A stretch of DNA of 64,000 nucleotides from Eutreptiella sp. 'Long Island Sound 2002' (lineage: Eukaryota > Euglenozoa > Euglenophyceae > Eutreptiales > Eutreptiaceae), in the NCBI GenBank assembly GCA_964036045.1, contig OZ038381.1, positions 107,017,367 to 107,081,366 on the forward strand, given 5' to 3'. Under the pieces are notes generated by a model. That model ran no database searches. It had not been told where the DNA came from and worked only from the letters and a program-made list of their open reading frames with translations. This document shows, one piece after another, positions 44,946 to 56,200 of the stretch. Made by a program: the position numbers and the translations under genes. Position 1 is the first letter of the stretch; each line of letters starts with the position of its first letter.

Positions 44946-45554
44946 TCAAAAACGGTGCGGCAAACACGAGTCGTGGAAGTACGTTTCGCACACCACACAT
45001 TGGCTCCATGTACATGGTTTACATGGAGCCTTTTCCAAACCACACACACATTCAATCCAGTGAGTGGTTACGGTGGGTGCAACACCGTGTTTCTCCTTGT
45101 TGCACCCATTGTGTGTGGCACATGTGGCTGAAGGCACACCCTTTAACCGGTTGGTGCCCCCTTCACTCGCCGCACCGTCGGACACACCGGTTTTGATATC
45201 CGATACCTCCAACCCCTCAACATTGGTAAGCAAACGAACCTCAGCCTCACGAGTCCTTTGAGCTTGTGTTTCGGCCGTTTTGTTGTGCGACAATGCCACA
45301 CCAATCACCCCACCAACCAATTTCCCCGTTCTTGTTTTGAGGTGGCATCCATTGGCTTGGAATGCGGTACCGTTCTTGTGTGTGCCATCCCGTGTTTTAG
45401 ACATACAAAACGTGGGACGGGCAATCTTCTTTGCACAAGAGGCAGCCCTGGCAACACACTTGAAAGACCACAAACCGGACTCGGTACGGAACCTTTGAAT
45501 GGCACGCCTACCGCACAAACGAGGAAGAGGACATTGAAAGCATGTGCACCACAA
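44946..45554 (-). CDS. Minus-strand protein segment with PHD-like Cys/His cluster
   Basis: This is a 202-codon frame. The N-terminal third is basic and Cys-containing. The middle has the phrase GGVIGVALSHNKTAE and a polar stretch. The C-terminal 35 residues hold a Cys/His cluster: C-x-C, two further Cys, then W-S-Q-C-x2-C-x4-H-x3-C. This resembles the first half of a PHD or related zinc finger, which in other proteins reads histone tails. The remaining zinc ligands are not seen before the stop, so the finger is incomplete unless another exon follows. The domain call is an inference. Confidence 0.35.
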   Translation of the reverse strand: MWCTCFQCPLPRLCGRRAIQRFRTESGLWSFKCVARAASCAKKIARPTFCMSKTRDGTHKNGTAFQANGCHLKTRTGKLVGGVIGVALSHNKTAETQAQRTREAEVRLLTNVEGLEVSDIKTGVSDGAASEGGTNRLKGVPSATCATHNGCNKEKHGVAPTVTTHWIECVCGLEKAPCKPCTWSQCVVCETYFHDSCLPHRF

Positions 45555-45751
45555 CGAATAATCATATTATGTTGGTTACTGGGCACTCGAAATTGAAAGA
45601 GGCGATAATGCAATTGCCGAATGGAGGCCCGAATCCGAAACCCATTTCTCCAAGCGACCTTCCCTCTACACAACAACTTGCCCACCATGGCCTTGGAAGC
45701 GGACGACTTAGCTTTCAACCCGCACACTTGCATCTCTAAGTTGAAAACACG

Positions 45752-46008
45752 TCATCGCAGCTCCTTAAGCTTAGATTTACAATGTTTCAACTCTTTAGCC
45801 ATCTTGGAACCAATCCTTCTCTCCGAATCGTAGTGTTGCTTCAATTTCTTGCACTCCTTTTGTTCCTTGACATTCTCGAGCGTCAATCGTTGGCTCTCCT
45901 TGTTCAATTGGTTCATTTGTTGTGTAATTGCTTCTCGGTCCTCAAGGACCTTGCCGATACTAAAAAGCAAGGGGCAAAAGCATACCGAAAGGAGCCGTAG
46001 TTTGACCG
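45752..46008 (-). CDS. Coiled-coil exon candidate
   Basis: The minus frame ending at 45752 is a clear coiled coil (phrases LEDREAITQQMNQLNKE and ENVKEQKECKKLKQHY). It is preceded at about 46008 by a T-rich tract ending in AG, a plausible 3' splice site. A GT about 56 bases upstream could be the donor of a short intron. Beyond it the minus strand shows CGHLGHLEV (near 46145), reminiscent of a zinc knuckle, in another frame. Exon structure is inferred. Confidence 0.35.
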
Positions 46009-46339
46009 TTAATACTTGCCGGTCGGTACAAGACCACACGCAACAAGCGAACAAAGGAGTATGCAACTGGGTTTAGTAGTGCAAATGAACCGGGTGCTGG
46101 CTCTTGGTTGTAGTAGATTGTGGCATTTACCTCCAAATGACCAAGATGACCACAATGGTACACAATTCACACTTTGACTTTGCAACTGCTCTTTTCAACA
46201 GAGCAAAAGCTGCCCTCAATCTCCTTCTTGTGCGTTGGGCAACCACACCAAAGACACCAACCCGGGGAAACTTCTGCTCCCATCTCTTCTTACCCACAAT
46301 TGCTTCACCCAAAAGCCGGCATTACCCAAGATAACACTG

Positions 46340-46806
46340 AGATGCTTGGGAAGGGTCCAAGCTGAGTTTGTCCTTCTTCTGGGGGGGCTTCAATTGAAAG
46401 ATCGGCAGACAGTGGCGCCACTGGGTGGACAAGGTTTGCTTGCCGCAAAGCCAACACTATTTCTTTTCATATCTCATCTGTGCGGACAAAGGATGCATAA
46501 ATCCGACTGCATCAGATTGAAACTATACATCTACTGAGTAGATTCATAAAAAAAATTTCATGGATACCTCATCCGCTCTCGATTTCTATTGAAAAATCGG
46601 CTCAAAATCCCCTTACCGCGAAAGCGCCGCAGGCGGTACCAGATCCATTCAATAAAACAACATCCCGCAGTCTGATTTAGCTATCTAACTGTCCCTAATA
46701 CCACCAGATTTCAGTAGTTTTTCACTTTTGGGGGAGCGGAAATGGCTGCGCAGCGCCGCGGCGCCGTATCTCAACTCTGGCGTCGCCCTTGAGCCCCCCT
46801 ATTTTC
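46340..46806. other. No gene recognised
   Basis: AT-rich sequence leading into the 184-bp satellite. No coding frame or other repeat is seen. Confidence 0.4.
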
Positions 46807-48115
46807 CCCCATTTTTGCCACTTTTGGGCCATAAACGGTGATTTCGATGATGACCTTGTGGTGTCACTAGATTTCAAATTGAGCAAGTTGGTCACTGGTG
46901 CCCTGTGAGGCTAGGCGATTAATGATTTGTGCCCGTGCATGCCCTTTACCGAAGATAATAATCCGGAGGTTGCCAAAAAACGCCCAAAACAGCTATATTT
47001 GCACTTTTGAACACATAAATGTTGATTAAAGCGACACGGTCGTGCTCTCGTGTGATTTCAAATTGATCACGTTTGTTCCCTGTGCTAGGTGAGGCTTGGC
47101 AAGCAACAATTTGTGAACGTGCATGCCCTATACTGAAGGGTATGGTCCGGAGGGTGCAAAAAAAGGCCGAAAACAGCTATATTTGCCTTTTTGAACACAT
47201 AAATGTTGATTAACGTGATACGGTCGCGCTTTCGTGTGATTTCCAATTGATGAAATGTGTCCCTAGTGCTAGGTGAGGCTTGGCAAGCAATGATTTGTGC
47301 CCGTGCCTGCCCTTTACTCAAGGTTGCGGCCCAGAGGGTGCAAAAGAAGGCCCAAAACAGCTATATTTGCACTTTTGAACACATAAATGTTGATTAAAAT
47401 GATACGGTCGTGCTTTTGCGTGATTTCAAATTAATGAAGTTTGTCCCTTGTGCTACGTGAGGCTTAGTAAGCAACATTTTGTCGACCTGGATGCCCTTTA
47501 CTCAAGCTTCTGGCCCGAAGGGTGCCAAAAAACGCTTGAAACAGCTATATTTGCACTTTTGAACACACAAATGTTAATTAAAGTGATACGGTCGCGCTTT
47601 CGTGTGATTACAAATTGATGAAATGTGTCTCTAGTGCTGGATGAGGCTTGGCAAGCAATGATTTGTGCCTGTGCATGCCCTTTCCTCAAGGTTGCGGTCC
47701 GGAGGGTGCAAAAGAAGGCCCAAAACAGCTATAATTGCACTTTTGAACACATAAATGTTGAATAAAGTGATACACTCGCGCTTTTGTATGATTATCAAAT
47801 GATGAAATGTGTCCCGAGTGTTACGTGAGGCTTGGCAAGCAACAGTTTGTGACCGTGCGTGCCCTTTACTCAGGGTTAGTGCCCGAGGGGTGCCACAAAA
47901 GGCCCGAAACAGCTATATTTGCACTTTTCAACACAAAAATGTTGATTAAAGTGCTATCGTTGCCCGTGTGTGTGATTTCAAGTTGTTCAAGTTTGTCCCC
48001 AGTGCTAGGTAACGCTAGACAATGAACAATTTGTGCCCGTCCATGCTCTTTACTCAAGAAGATGAACCGGAGGCCGCAGAGAAAGGCTCAAAACAACTGT
48101 ATTTGCACACACGCC
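46807..48115 (+). repeat. 184-bp satellite with exact spacing, eight phased copies
   Basis: The landmark AGCTATATTTGCAC, or its recognisable variant, starts at 46807, 46991, 47175, 47359, 47543, 47727, 47911 and 48095. Every interval is exactly 184 bp, although the copies differ by many substitutions. A second landmark, AACACATAAATGTTGATTAA, keeps the same phase. Small open frames on both strands are repeat-derived. Confidence 0.9.
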
Positions 48116-48143
48116 ATCATTACGTTTGCAAATACTGCAATGG

Positions 48144-48541
48144 TCAGAGCCACACTCCCTTGGCGCTGCCTGTCGGAAAAAACAAAAAGGAATCCCCCTT
48201 GTACGTGAGTGCATAGAGGCTGCGTTTGTATGGATGGTAAGGTGTGTCCTTCTGCCTTAAATGACCCACCATGGGGTAACACAACGCCCCAATAGTAACA
48301 ACTTGCTGGGCCGTTGTGTGTTTCGGGTCCACATGATCTACCTGTTTTACGAGGTCACTGAGTGTGTATTTCTGACACTGTGCCTCTGATAGAAAGTACA
48401 GGTCTGCAATAGGCATGATTGTATTATCTTGACTAAGAAGACATGCTGTCGGCACGCAAAGGAACCACTGAAACTTGTTACCCTTCCCATGCAAGGCAAT
48501 TGAACGGCCGCGTGCCAACATTGAAAAAGAGAAGGTTGACA

Positions 48542-48576
<35 letters not shown>

Positions 48577-48851
48577 AGGAGGAGGAGGATGAGGAGCAGG
48601 AGGAGGAGACCAAGCCATCCCATACCCCGGCGCGGGGTCCTACCCAACGGAGGAGTACTCCACCATTTGCCAGATTGCCGGTCAAGGCATGTACTTGAGC
48701 AGACTAAAGGCATCCCAGGAAGGGTCTCTTGGACCGTATTGGGCGGAGAAAAGAGGAGGCATGACAGTCCTTTGTAGCACATTATTGCAATTCGGACACC
48801 CAGCAATCGCATTGCCAAGTGCAATTGATGCACCACGGGAGGTGGTGTCAC
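48144..48851 (-). CDS. Hypothetical minus-strand protein, 235 aa, with a Leu/Ser low-complexity stretch
   Basis: This frame is open from 48851 to 48144. The last 115 or so residues look like real protein (phrases IADLYFLSEAQCQKYT, VVTIGALCYPMVGHLR, GDSFLFFP). The middle (about 48540-48640) is a Leu-run and Ser-run produced by a GAGGAC microsatellite on the other strand, and is suspect. A second minus frame at 49056-48682 (124 codons; GSYTFWQSIHHKN, a C-P-N-C pair) has equally protein-like composition and reads into this one from upstream. The gene is therefore either spliced or frame-broken near 48690. I do not recognise the family. Confidence 0.35.
48541..48580 (+). repeat. GAGGAC microsatellite
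   Basis: About six hexamer units, followed by an imperfect GGA-rich run to 48610. Confidence 0.85.
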
Positions 48852-49056
48852 ACAAATTGTGATCCGATGACATTGCTGACCCCTTGCTCATTTTGCTGTG
48901 CATTGAGTACACATATGCCCCCAAATGGCTCTGTGACAAGACGTTTGTGATTGTCCATTGCATGCATTCATACACTTGTGTGCAGACAATATTTAGGTCC
49001 ACGTGCCTGTTTTTGTGATGAATGCTTTGCCAAAAAGTGTATGAACCCTGGTGCAT
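48682..49056 (-). CDS. Hypothetical minus-strand segment, 124 aa
   Basis: Protein-like composition with HKNRHVDLNIVCTQVYECM and a GCPNCNN motif (a C-x2-C pair that could bind metal). It ends at a stop at 48682 and overlaps the 48144-48851 frame. It probably belongs to the same broken or spliced gene. Upstream minus sequence to about 49210 (LFLEEAGPNQNSYNF) may be a further part in another frame. Confidence 0.3.
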   Translation of the reverse strand: MHQGSYTFWQSIHHKNRHVDLNIVCTQVYECMQWTITNVLSQSHLGAYVYSMHSKMSKGSAMSSDHNLCDTTSRGASIALGNAIAGCPNCNNVLQRTVMPPLFSAQYGPRDPSWDAFSLLKYMP

Positions 49057-49199
49057 TCAACACATGGGAAAAGTTGTAGGAATTCTGATTGGGTCCTGCT
49101 TCTTCCAAAAACAGCGGTGGTACATGAACGCATTCTTGCCAAGCCCCTGCACAACCGCCTTCTGCATCCTTCTGCATCCTTCTCTCCCTCCTATATTTT

Positions 49200-49714
49200 C
49201 CAGGTGGTAGATGCCGAGCTTCAGCCACCATGTCATGCCCCTCAAGTGCTGGTGGAGCCGCGGGCACTACGGGCCAGGCCAGAGCCCCCCGCAAAGCTCG
49301 ACGAGGCTTTTGTGTAAAGCGAGATCCAACACCGCACAGAGGCTGCCGTGAAGGCCGAGCGCAGCAGTGCCAAGACAGACGTAACGGCAGCCCGCACAGA
49401 GGCAGGCCGAGCAGACTGCCAAAGAGCTTTGCTGGGTGCAGATTGGGTTGGAGAAGGAGCGCAAGGCACGCAGCGATGAGTTGCGCAAGGCGAAGGCCCG
49501 CGCCTCGGAGTTGGAGCGGGATTTGCAGAAGGCGAACAAGGGTGCCGCTGATAAGGAAGCGGCTGCATCACCTGCCGAGGCAGCTCGCAAGGAATCCGAA
49601 GCAGCTCGCCAGGAATCCGAAGTGGTGCACAGTGGGGCGCCCAATGGAATGGGTTTGGGTGGTATTGGAGGAATGGGTATGGGCAATCGGCAATTGCTTT
49701 TGAGGCATTTATGA
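49200..49714 (+). pseudogene. Coiled-coil protein fragment with stop and frame change
   Basis: One plus frame runs to TAA at 49315-49317. It stays coding-like after the stop with an Ala/Glu/Arg-rich helix (EAAVKAERSSAKTDVTAARTE), then shifts near 49435 into a 92-codon frame (49436-49714). That frame is a strong coiled coil (RKARSDELRKAKARASELER) followed by a Gly/Met-rich tail (LGGIGGMGMG). I do not recognise the protein. The stop and shift suggest a pseudogene, or a short intron between the parts. Confidence 0.4.
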
Positions 49715-49983
49715 AATCAGTCCTGATTTCGTACAGTAGGAATTCGATATTACTTGGCATTGATTTTCGTCTATCCGTAAGATTGCCTTGCTGAATACAA
49801 CAACATCCAAATCCTGCCTATCTGCCATGCCTCTCGCATGAAGCTGTGTCTTGTGCCTCCAGCTGGATATCTTTCATTCCACTTCACTTTGCCTCGTTAT
49901 GTATGGTAACCGCGACATTGACTGACCGCTGCATGGCAGCAAGCTGGTCTGCCGCAATGCCAGCCAGTTTTGTCAAGGGCCCT
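49715..49983. other. No gene recognised
   Basis: Unique sequence between the coiled-coil fragment and the TTGTCTG repeat. Confidence 0.4.
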
Positions 49984-50240
49984 GTTGTCTGTTGTCTGTT
50001 GTCTGTTGCCTGACGTCAATTTGAAGTCGTCGATTGTTGTCTGCTATCTGTTGTCTGTTGTTCTCTGTTGTCCGTTGTCTGTTGCTCTGTTGACAGCCGT
50101 CAGTTGAACGTCGTCATCCATTGTGCTTTGTTTGGTGTCTGTTGTCCTGTTTGTTGCCTGCAGTTTGTAGAACGTCCTCGTCCATTGTCTGTTGTCTGCT
50201 GTCTGTTGTCTGTTGTCTGTTGCTGTTGCCTGATGTCAGT
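49984..50240 (+). repeat. TTGTCTG heptamer repeats
   Basis: Runs of TTGTCTG and variants occur at 49984-50060 and 50184-50235, with degenerate units between. Confidence 0.8.
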
Positions 50241-50329
50241 TTCGTTTCAGTGCAGACGTGGAAGGACAAGATGCAGCCCCAGTGAACACATGCCAAATGG
50301 TACAGGTTGGATTTGTGTTCTCTCTTCAA

Positions 50330-51720
50330 AAACATGTTTCGCAGGGTATTGAAGCAAGTTATGAAGTGTTTTGGAGCCGCCAGCACAAAAAAAACCGCAT
50401 TTTCGCCGAACAAATGGCGGAAAAATGCCATTTTTTTTGGCCAAAAAAAGTGTTTTTTGGGGCCTGGGTGGTCAGTGGTAGGGCCCCATACCCTATTTTG
50501 AGGGTGCTCGACTCCAAAGAACGTGGTCTGCAGGGTCTTGGAGCAAGTTGCTAAGTGTTTCAGGGATGCCATAAAAAAAATCCGCATTTTTTGCCCGAAA
50601 AAAACCGCCAAAAATCTCATTTTTTGGCCTGAAACAGTGTTTTTGGGGCCTGAGTGGTCAGCTCTAGGGCCCCATACCCTAATTTGAGGGTGGTGGACTC
50701 AAGAGAGGGTGTTTTGCAGGGTATTGGAGCAAGTTGCTAAGTGTTCCAGGCACTCCCATAAAAAATCCGCATTTTTTGCCAGAAAAGGGCCAAAAAATGC
50801 GTTTTTTTGGCCTGAAACAGTGTTTTTCGGGCCTGAGTGGTCAGCTTTAGCGCCCCATACCCTATTTTGAGGGTGCTGCACTCAAGAGAAAGTATATTGC
50901 AGGGTTTTGGAGCCCGCTACCAAGTGTTTCGAGGCCGCCATCACCAAAAAGCTGCACTTTTTTTTGCCAAAAATGGCGAAAAAAATCCATTTTTTGGCCC
51001 AAAACAGTGTTTTTGGGGCCTGAGTGGTCAACTCTAGGGCCCCATACCATAATTTGAGAGTGCTGGACTCACAGAAAGGTGTTCTGCAGGATTCTGTAGC
51101 AAGTCACCAAGTGTTACATGGCCGTCATCACCAACAGAAGCCGCATTTTTTGGCCAAAAATGGCAAAAAAATACCATTCTTTTGGTCTGATACAACGCTT
51201 TTGGGGCCTCAGTGGTCAGTTATAAGTACCCATACCCTATTTTGAGGATCATGTACCCACAAAAGAGTGTTTGGCAGGGTAATGGGGCAAGTTATCAAAT
51301 GTTTTGGAGCCACCACCACCAGAAAACCGCATTTTTTTGTCCAAGAATGGCCACAAAAATGCCACTTTTTGGCCCGATACAGTGTTTATGGAGCCTGAAT
51401 GGTCAGTTGTAGGGCTCCATACCCTATTTTGAGGGTCTGGGTCTGAAGCAAAAGTGTTTTTCAGGTGTTAGGTATCACTGATTCAGTGTTTTGGAGCCGC
51501 TATCGCCAGAAAACCGCTTTTTTGCCGAAAAATAGGCAAAAAAATGCCACTTTTGGCCCACAACAGTGCTTTTCGGGGCTGTTGGTGTTCATCTATAGGG
51601 CCTCATGACCCCCGTTGAGGGTGCTGGACTCAAAAAAACGTGTTTCACCGGGTATTGGAGGAGGATATCATGTGTTTCGGAGATGTCATCTCAAAAAAAC
51701 CGCACTTTTGGCGAAAAAAA
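50330..51720 (+). repeat. ~186-bp satellite, about seven copies
   Basis: GTGGTCAG or the equivalent begins at 50468, 50654, 50837, 51024, 51212 and near 51399 and 51583 (spacing 183-188 bp). Each unit contains GGGCCCCATACCCTA and a CCGCATTTTTTGGCC-like A/T-rich phrase. It is unrelated in sequence to the 184-bp satellite nearby. Confidence 0.85.
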
Positions 51721-51967
51721 CATCTATGGTTTGGGTTATACAAAAGTTGTTATTCGCATCTAGGTGGTGAATGTCATATTTATCACGTACGGTGCATTTT
51801 AGATGGTCTCAAGCTTGCATTGTCGATGTAGGGGTAGAAACTGTTCTAGTTTGGAGGGTGGGGTCGGGGGCAAACTGGAAAAAATAAGCCTTTTATGGTA
51901 TAATTTGACAAAAAAAGTAATATTTTCGCTTGGCGCTGGTTTTGGGATTTTTGGACCCCATAAAACT
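51721..51967. other. Right edge of the insertion, no gene recognised
   Basis: AT-rich unique sequence between the satellite and the candidate right terminal repeat. Confidence 0.4.
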
Positions 51968-51981
51968 TAAAATCCCAGGTG
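51968..51981 (-). repeat. Candidate right terminal inverted repeat
   Basis: TAAAATCCCAGGTG on the plus strand; its complement matches 43417-43430 at 12 of 14 positions. Confidence 0.4.
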
Positions 51982-53240
51982 ACCACAGCCACCTGCAGCA
52001 CCTACCACAGATACTCTCAGCAACACAGCCGCCCCACTGGATACCCGAGGACTCGCCATACACGAACAGCGCCAAACACTACCACTACCCCACGCCTATC
52101 CAACAGCTCGCCACCACACTGGGCCACCCGGCGATCATCGAGCTCCTGCGACGCCTCTAAGACTCCGTCCGTACCCCCATCTACTACTCAGCCCTTTGCC
52201 CAGATAGCCTCCTAGCACACCTGCAGAAACCCCGACTCCAAATCGCCCTTGAGCAACTGCCCCTTCTCACCCGAACTACCGATGGTACGCACGCCGCTCC
52301 ATCCATGTCCCTGCGGGTTACACGAAATGCATATGTGTCCACACAGAGAACGAAACCTGGGACCGCTTCAAGACGTGCCCCCTGTACCGGGGAGCTCGAC
52401 ACCCTCATGGACTGGAACTCATCCCACACGATGGCACAACACACCGGATGGCAAGACAGGGTCCCTGGCGACCCAGAAACTCGCCACCATCCCCAGGCAG
52501 GCAGAGGTACGCGAGGCGGTCCGCAGGGGGCTCGTCCCCGCTGCCGTCTACACCCTGCTACAGACCCACGCCGACAATCCACATGCCACGGCAGCGCACA
52601 TGCAGCGGACGGCCGTTGCCAAAACGGCCGAGCAACTCACATACCGCACCCACAAGTACCTGCAGCATGCAGCCACCCTACCCCCAGCAGACCAGTCCCA
52701 GCTCCTCAAAATCCTGTTGTCCCAACCTTGTGACCCCACCCAGCAGCCTACCACCCGACGCAGGACCCCCCCTCCACCGCGCACGACACCTAAATGGCAC
52801 ACGAGAGCACTACAGGCACCGCACACACACCCGCCAGCATGCACACACCGCAAGCTGCCATGCCCCAACGCCACAATCTGTCCACAGGTACCGCCAACCG
52901 CCTGCCAGCGCATGCCCCGTCTGTGTGCGCCAACGGCTATCACAGGTTGCCCCACCCTGCAACCCAAACCACTGGGTCTGCCTAAGTTGGCGCAACACTG
53001 TACCACCCTCACTCTCACTTTTCTCTGCTTTCCATGTCCCTCCCTTCTCTCCCTTGTTCCGCCCTTCTCCTTCCGAGTCAGTGCAGGCAGGCGGCCCTGG
53101 AAGAAACGCGGTCAACCACTTGCAAGCCAAGAAAACCAAGGACAACAACTCTATAAAGCTGGCGTGACAACAAATCCATCGAGGTGGCGCGTAAGTAAGG
53201 GAGTAAGTAAGGGGCTGCACACCGCCTCACCCACTGCCCC
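51982..53240 (+). pseudogene. Non-LTR retrotransposon C-terminal part and 3' end
   Basis: Coding-like plus-strand sequence in changing frames. First TLGHPAIIELLRR, a TAA at 52158-52160, then IYYSALCPDSLLAHL in the same frame. A shift near 52270 leads to KCICVHTENETWDRFKTCPLY (codons from about 52325), which matches the Cys-rich motif at the C-terminus of non-LTR polyproteins (C-x-C ... E-T ... C-P-x-Y), with the usual His replaced. A helical tail in a third frame (REAVRRGLVPAAVYTLL) reaches about 52740. The remainder is C-rich and probably untranslated. It most likely belongs to the element interrupted at 43416. Confidence 0.6.
53191..53214 (+). repeat. GTAAGTAAGG short tandem repeat
   Basis: GTAAGTAAGGGAGTAAGTAA lies about 75 bp before the next element-like gene. 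Non-LTR elements often end in short tandem repeats, so this may mark the 3' terminus. Confidence 0.45.
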
Positions 53241-53289
53241 AACAGTGGGGACCTCAACCCCCCGCACCGCGCGCAGCCCGCAACCCTAG

Positions 53290-56200
53290 CCCCCCCAGAC
53301 CCCCCCGCCAGCCACCCCAGTTCTTCGGGCCACTCACCCGACACCTTCCGGGGTTACCTGGGAGGGCATTACGCGGCGGACCCGGCGGACCATGCGTGGA
53401 TCATTGCCATGGCCACAGGCGATGCCCCCCTGCCCCTCTACAGCCCTCCCCTACGTCACAGCGGGGGCGGCTTGAACGTGGCGGCCCGCCACATCCTTCT
53501 GGCCCTTTCCCTCCACCACCGTGGCTTCCACCCTCGGACCCACAGCTCCCGGCCCCCAGCCCAGAAGCCCGTGCGCTGGAAGCGTTGGCGGAGACAGCAC
53601 GGGAGGAGGTGGCAGATTACCTCCGGTGCACCTCCCGCCGGTTCAACACCGCTTTCGGCCGGGAGAAAGGAGCGCCGTACCCATTCAGCGCACTCCTCTA
53701 CCCAGCACGCACACCCCCTCTCACACAGCTGAGGCCCCCCGAGAAGTGAGCGTCCTTTCTGGACACCCACCTGGACGCCCCCAGTGAAGCCACTGCCGCA
53801 CAGATGGACCCCGCAGACCAGCGCGCCTACATCAAGGGCCTCGCCAACCCTCAGAGTGCCGCATCGCTTGCACCCCCGCGCCCTGTCAACCCCGCAGGAA
53901 CGGGGGGGATCACCTGCCCCCGACAGGCCCCAGGCCAAGAAGGCCAAGACGGGCCAAGGGGCCGCCAGCGACCCGCCAACAGGGCGCGGCACCCCGAGCG
54001 GAGCCCAGGCCCAGCCTTGTCACACCACCCAACTTCCAAGGCCACGGGGCACACCTATAGCAACACCTTCACCAACGCCCACCACCACCGCAGTGCCGCG
54101 GCACCCTGTCCCAGCAGGCCGGCCAGGGACCGCTACCCGCACAAATCCACGCCGCACAGGGACCGCCACTCGCGCAGGGCCAGGGAGCGTGGCACCACCA
54201 GCACCATCAGCACGCCCCCGCCGCCCCCTACTGCTACCCCCTGATGCTCAAACACTACAGCGACCCCCACGAGCACCATCACCACGACGCCCCAGCGCAG
54301 CCGGGCCCCACAGGCCACCCACCCCACGCGGCGCACTGGACCGCACCACACCATCATGAGTACCACAGACACACCTAGCACAACCACCAGCCCTTGCCAC
54401 CACTTCCACTGGCGCCGTGGTAACACACGCAGCCAGCACAACCTTGCCACCACCACCACACAGTCCAGCACCACCTGCCGTCCCCACTGCACGGGCTCAC
54501 GACATCTGGGCCCCCATGCCCCCCCAGAGACCCACGGGCGGCCTTGCATGCACACAAACAGCACCAGGGCCTAAACGGAGTATCCCACCACCACCGGCAC
54601 TCCCCTCAACCGCCAACCATACCTGCGAACACAGTCCACCAGCAGCCGCCCGCTGCCTACGGACCACAGCCCCACCTGGATGCCAAGGCAACCACCTCCA
54701 GTCTGGACACCGCGGCCAGCTAGGGACTGCGAGACCCGCACGACACGCACACACAACACCCACAAGACACAGGAGGACGCCGAGGCTCCCATCCAGCACA
54801 ACACTGACCCCCGCCCCCCCCCCGCCACCAGCAGTGCCACCCCCACACCATCCCCCCCCCGCCCTCCCCCGGGACCGGACCACTGACACACCACACGGAG
54901 ACCCCCCGCAACCCCCACCACCCCAACCTGCCAACGACGCACACCACCACGAGCCCCCCCACCCGCAGCAACCAAGGGAAATGCCATCACCAGACCCCCA
55001 CGCAACAACGACAACCACCCCCCCCCCCCCACGCACACCCCCCCCCCGCCACACGCCGCGCCACAAGCCGCCACTGCGGCCAAGCGCTACACCCTCAAGA
55101 ACCCCGCAGCAATGAGGCAACAACTCTGGGGTCTCAGAGACCAGGAGATGCTACGCCTCTACACCGGCAGAGGGGACCGCCGCGACCACCCTGTACACGT
55201 GGACAATCCGAGGTGACCTCTGACACCCCAGCCTCCATCACGGACCTTCCTGGCCCACCCCCTTCCACACGGCAGACCGCCCGAACAAGAAGCCAAAACA
55301 CACAGGCATGCACACCCCCACCCAGGAGGCCCAGCACCGACACAACGCAAGGCGCAAGCCCCACACCCTCCACAACGACCACACCATCCCCCGCATCAGC
55401 GCCCCCCCCGCCAGAGTGTCCGATACCACCCGCAACCGCACGATCGCAGGCATCATCACGGACTGCCTGAACCCGGCGGCATCACGGGCAGACGCCGTGT
55501 GGATCAGCGAAGGGCGCTCCCACAGACGGGCGGTGGCGCGCCTCAACAGCATCCAACCCCAGCAAAACTCCAGCGCGCCGTTGGATGCTTGGCCGTACAC
55601 ATCACCCCCTACGGCATCATGACCCGCACTGCTCCACCCCTGTGCACCTCGCCCCTGCGCCAACCGATCCCGGCCCCCACCATCACAGACAACATGTACC
55701 TGGGCACCATACCAGGGGACCCGTGCATATACAGACTGCCCAACAGGTCCGGGGAACACGCCATCCCCCTGCACGGGGTAGAGTCCCTCGCCCTTGGGGC
55801 GCCCCTACCAAAACACCAACGCCAACACATCCTGGGGGAAAAACGGAAGCAGGCGCCAGAAGGGGGAAAAAGGGCCCACCAACGTGCTCTGGCCCACATC
55901 ACCGTCCACCCCACAGCCCACTTACCAAAGGACTTCGGCAAGGAGCGCCACATCGTCCTGGATGGGCAAGCCCACCACATCATCATCGCGCCCCTATATA
56001 CCCTCGCTGCCCACGAACACCACTGGGACCCCACAGCGATCCCAGCGATGCTCCCACCACCGCAAGGCGCCAACGATCCCGTCACCCCCTTCCACATCGA
56101 TCAACTCCTAAGCCGCAAGGCCATCCCACACCTCCACCCGTCCAGAAGAGAACTAGCCATCGCGTCGTGGGACACGCTGGACACGACCCCCGAACAACCC

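Larger units (their letters stand above)
43417..51981 (+). mobile_element. Probable 8.57-kb insertion with inverted-repeat ends
   Basis: The left end CACCTAGGACTTTA (43417-43430) and the reverse complement of the right end, CACCTGGGATTTTA (51968-51981), agree at 12 of 14 positions. On the left the non-LTR element stops in RNase H; on the right its C-terminal part resumes. This supports an insertion independently of the inverted repeat. I do not see a target site duplication, and I do not recognise a transposase, so the class is open. Inside are minus-strand gene fragments, a coiled-coil pseudogene and two satellites. Confidence 0.45.

Noticed and set aside
46807-48115. CRISPR array because of regular spacing
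   Set aside because: The 184-bp units are similar along their whole length, with no short conserved repeat separated by unique spacers. The context is eukaryotic and has no cas genes. The 64-bp array fails for the same reasons.
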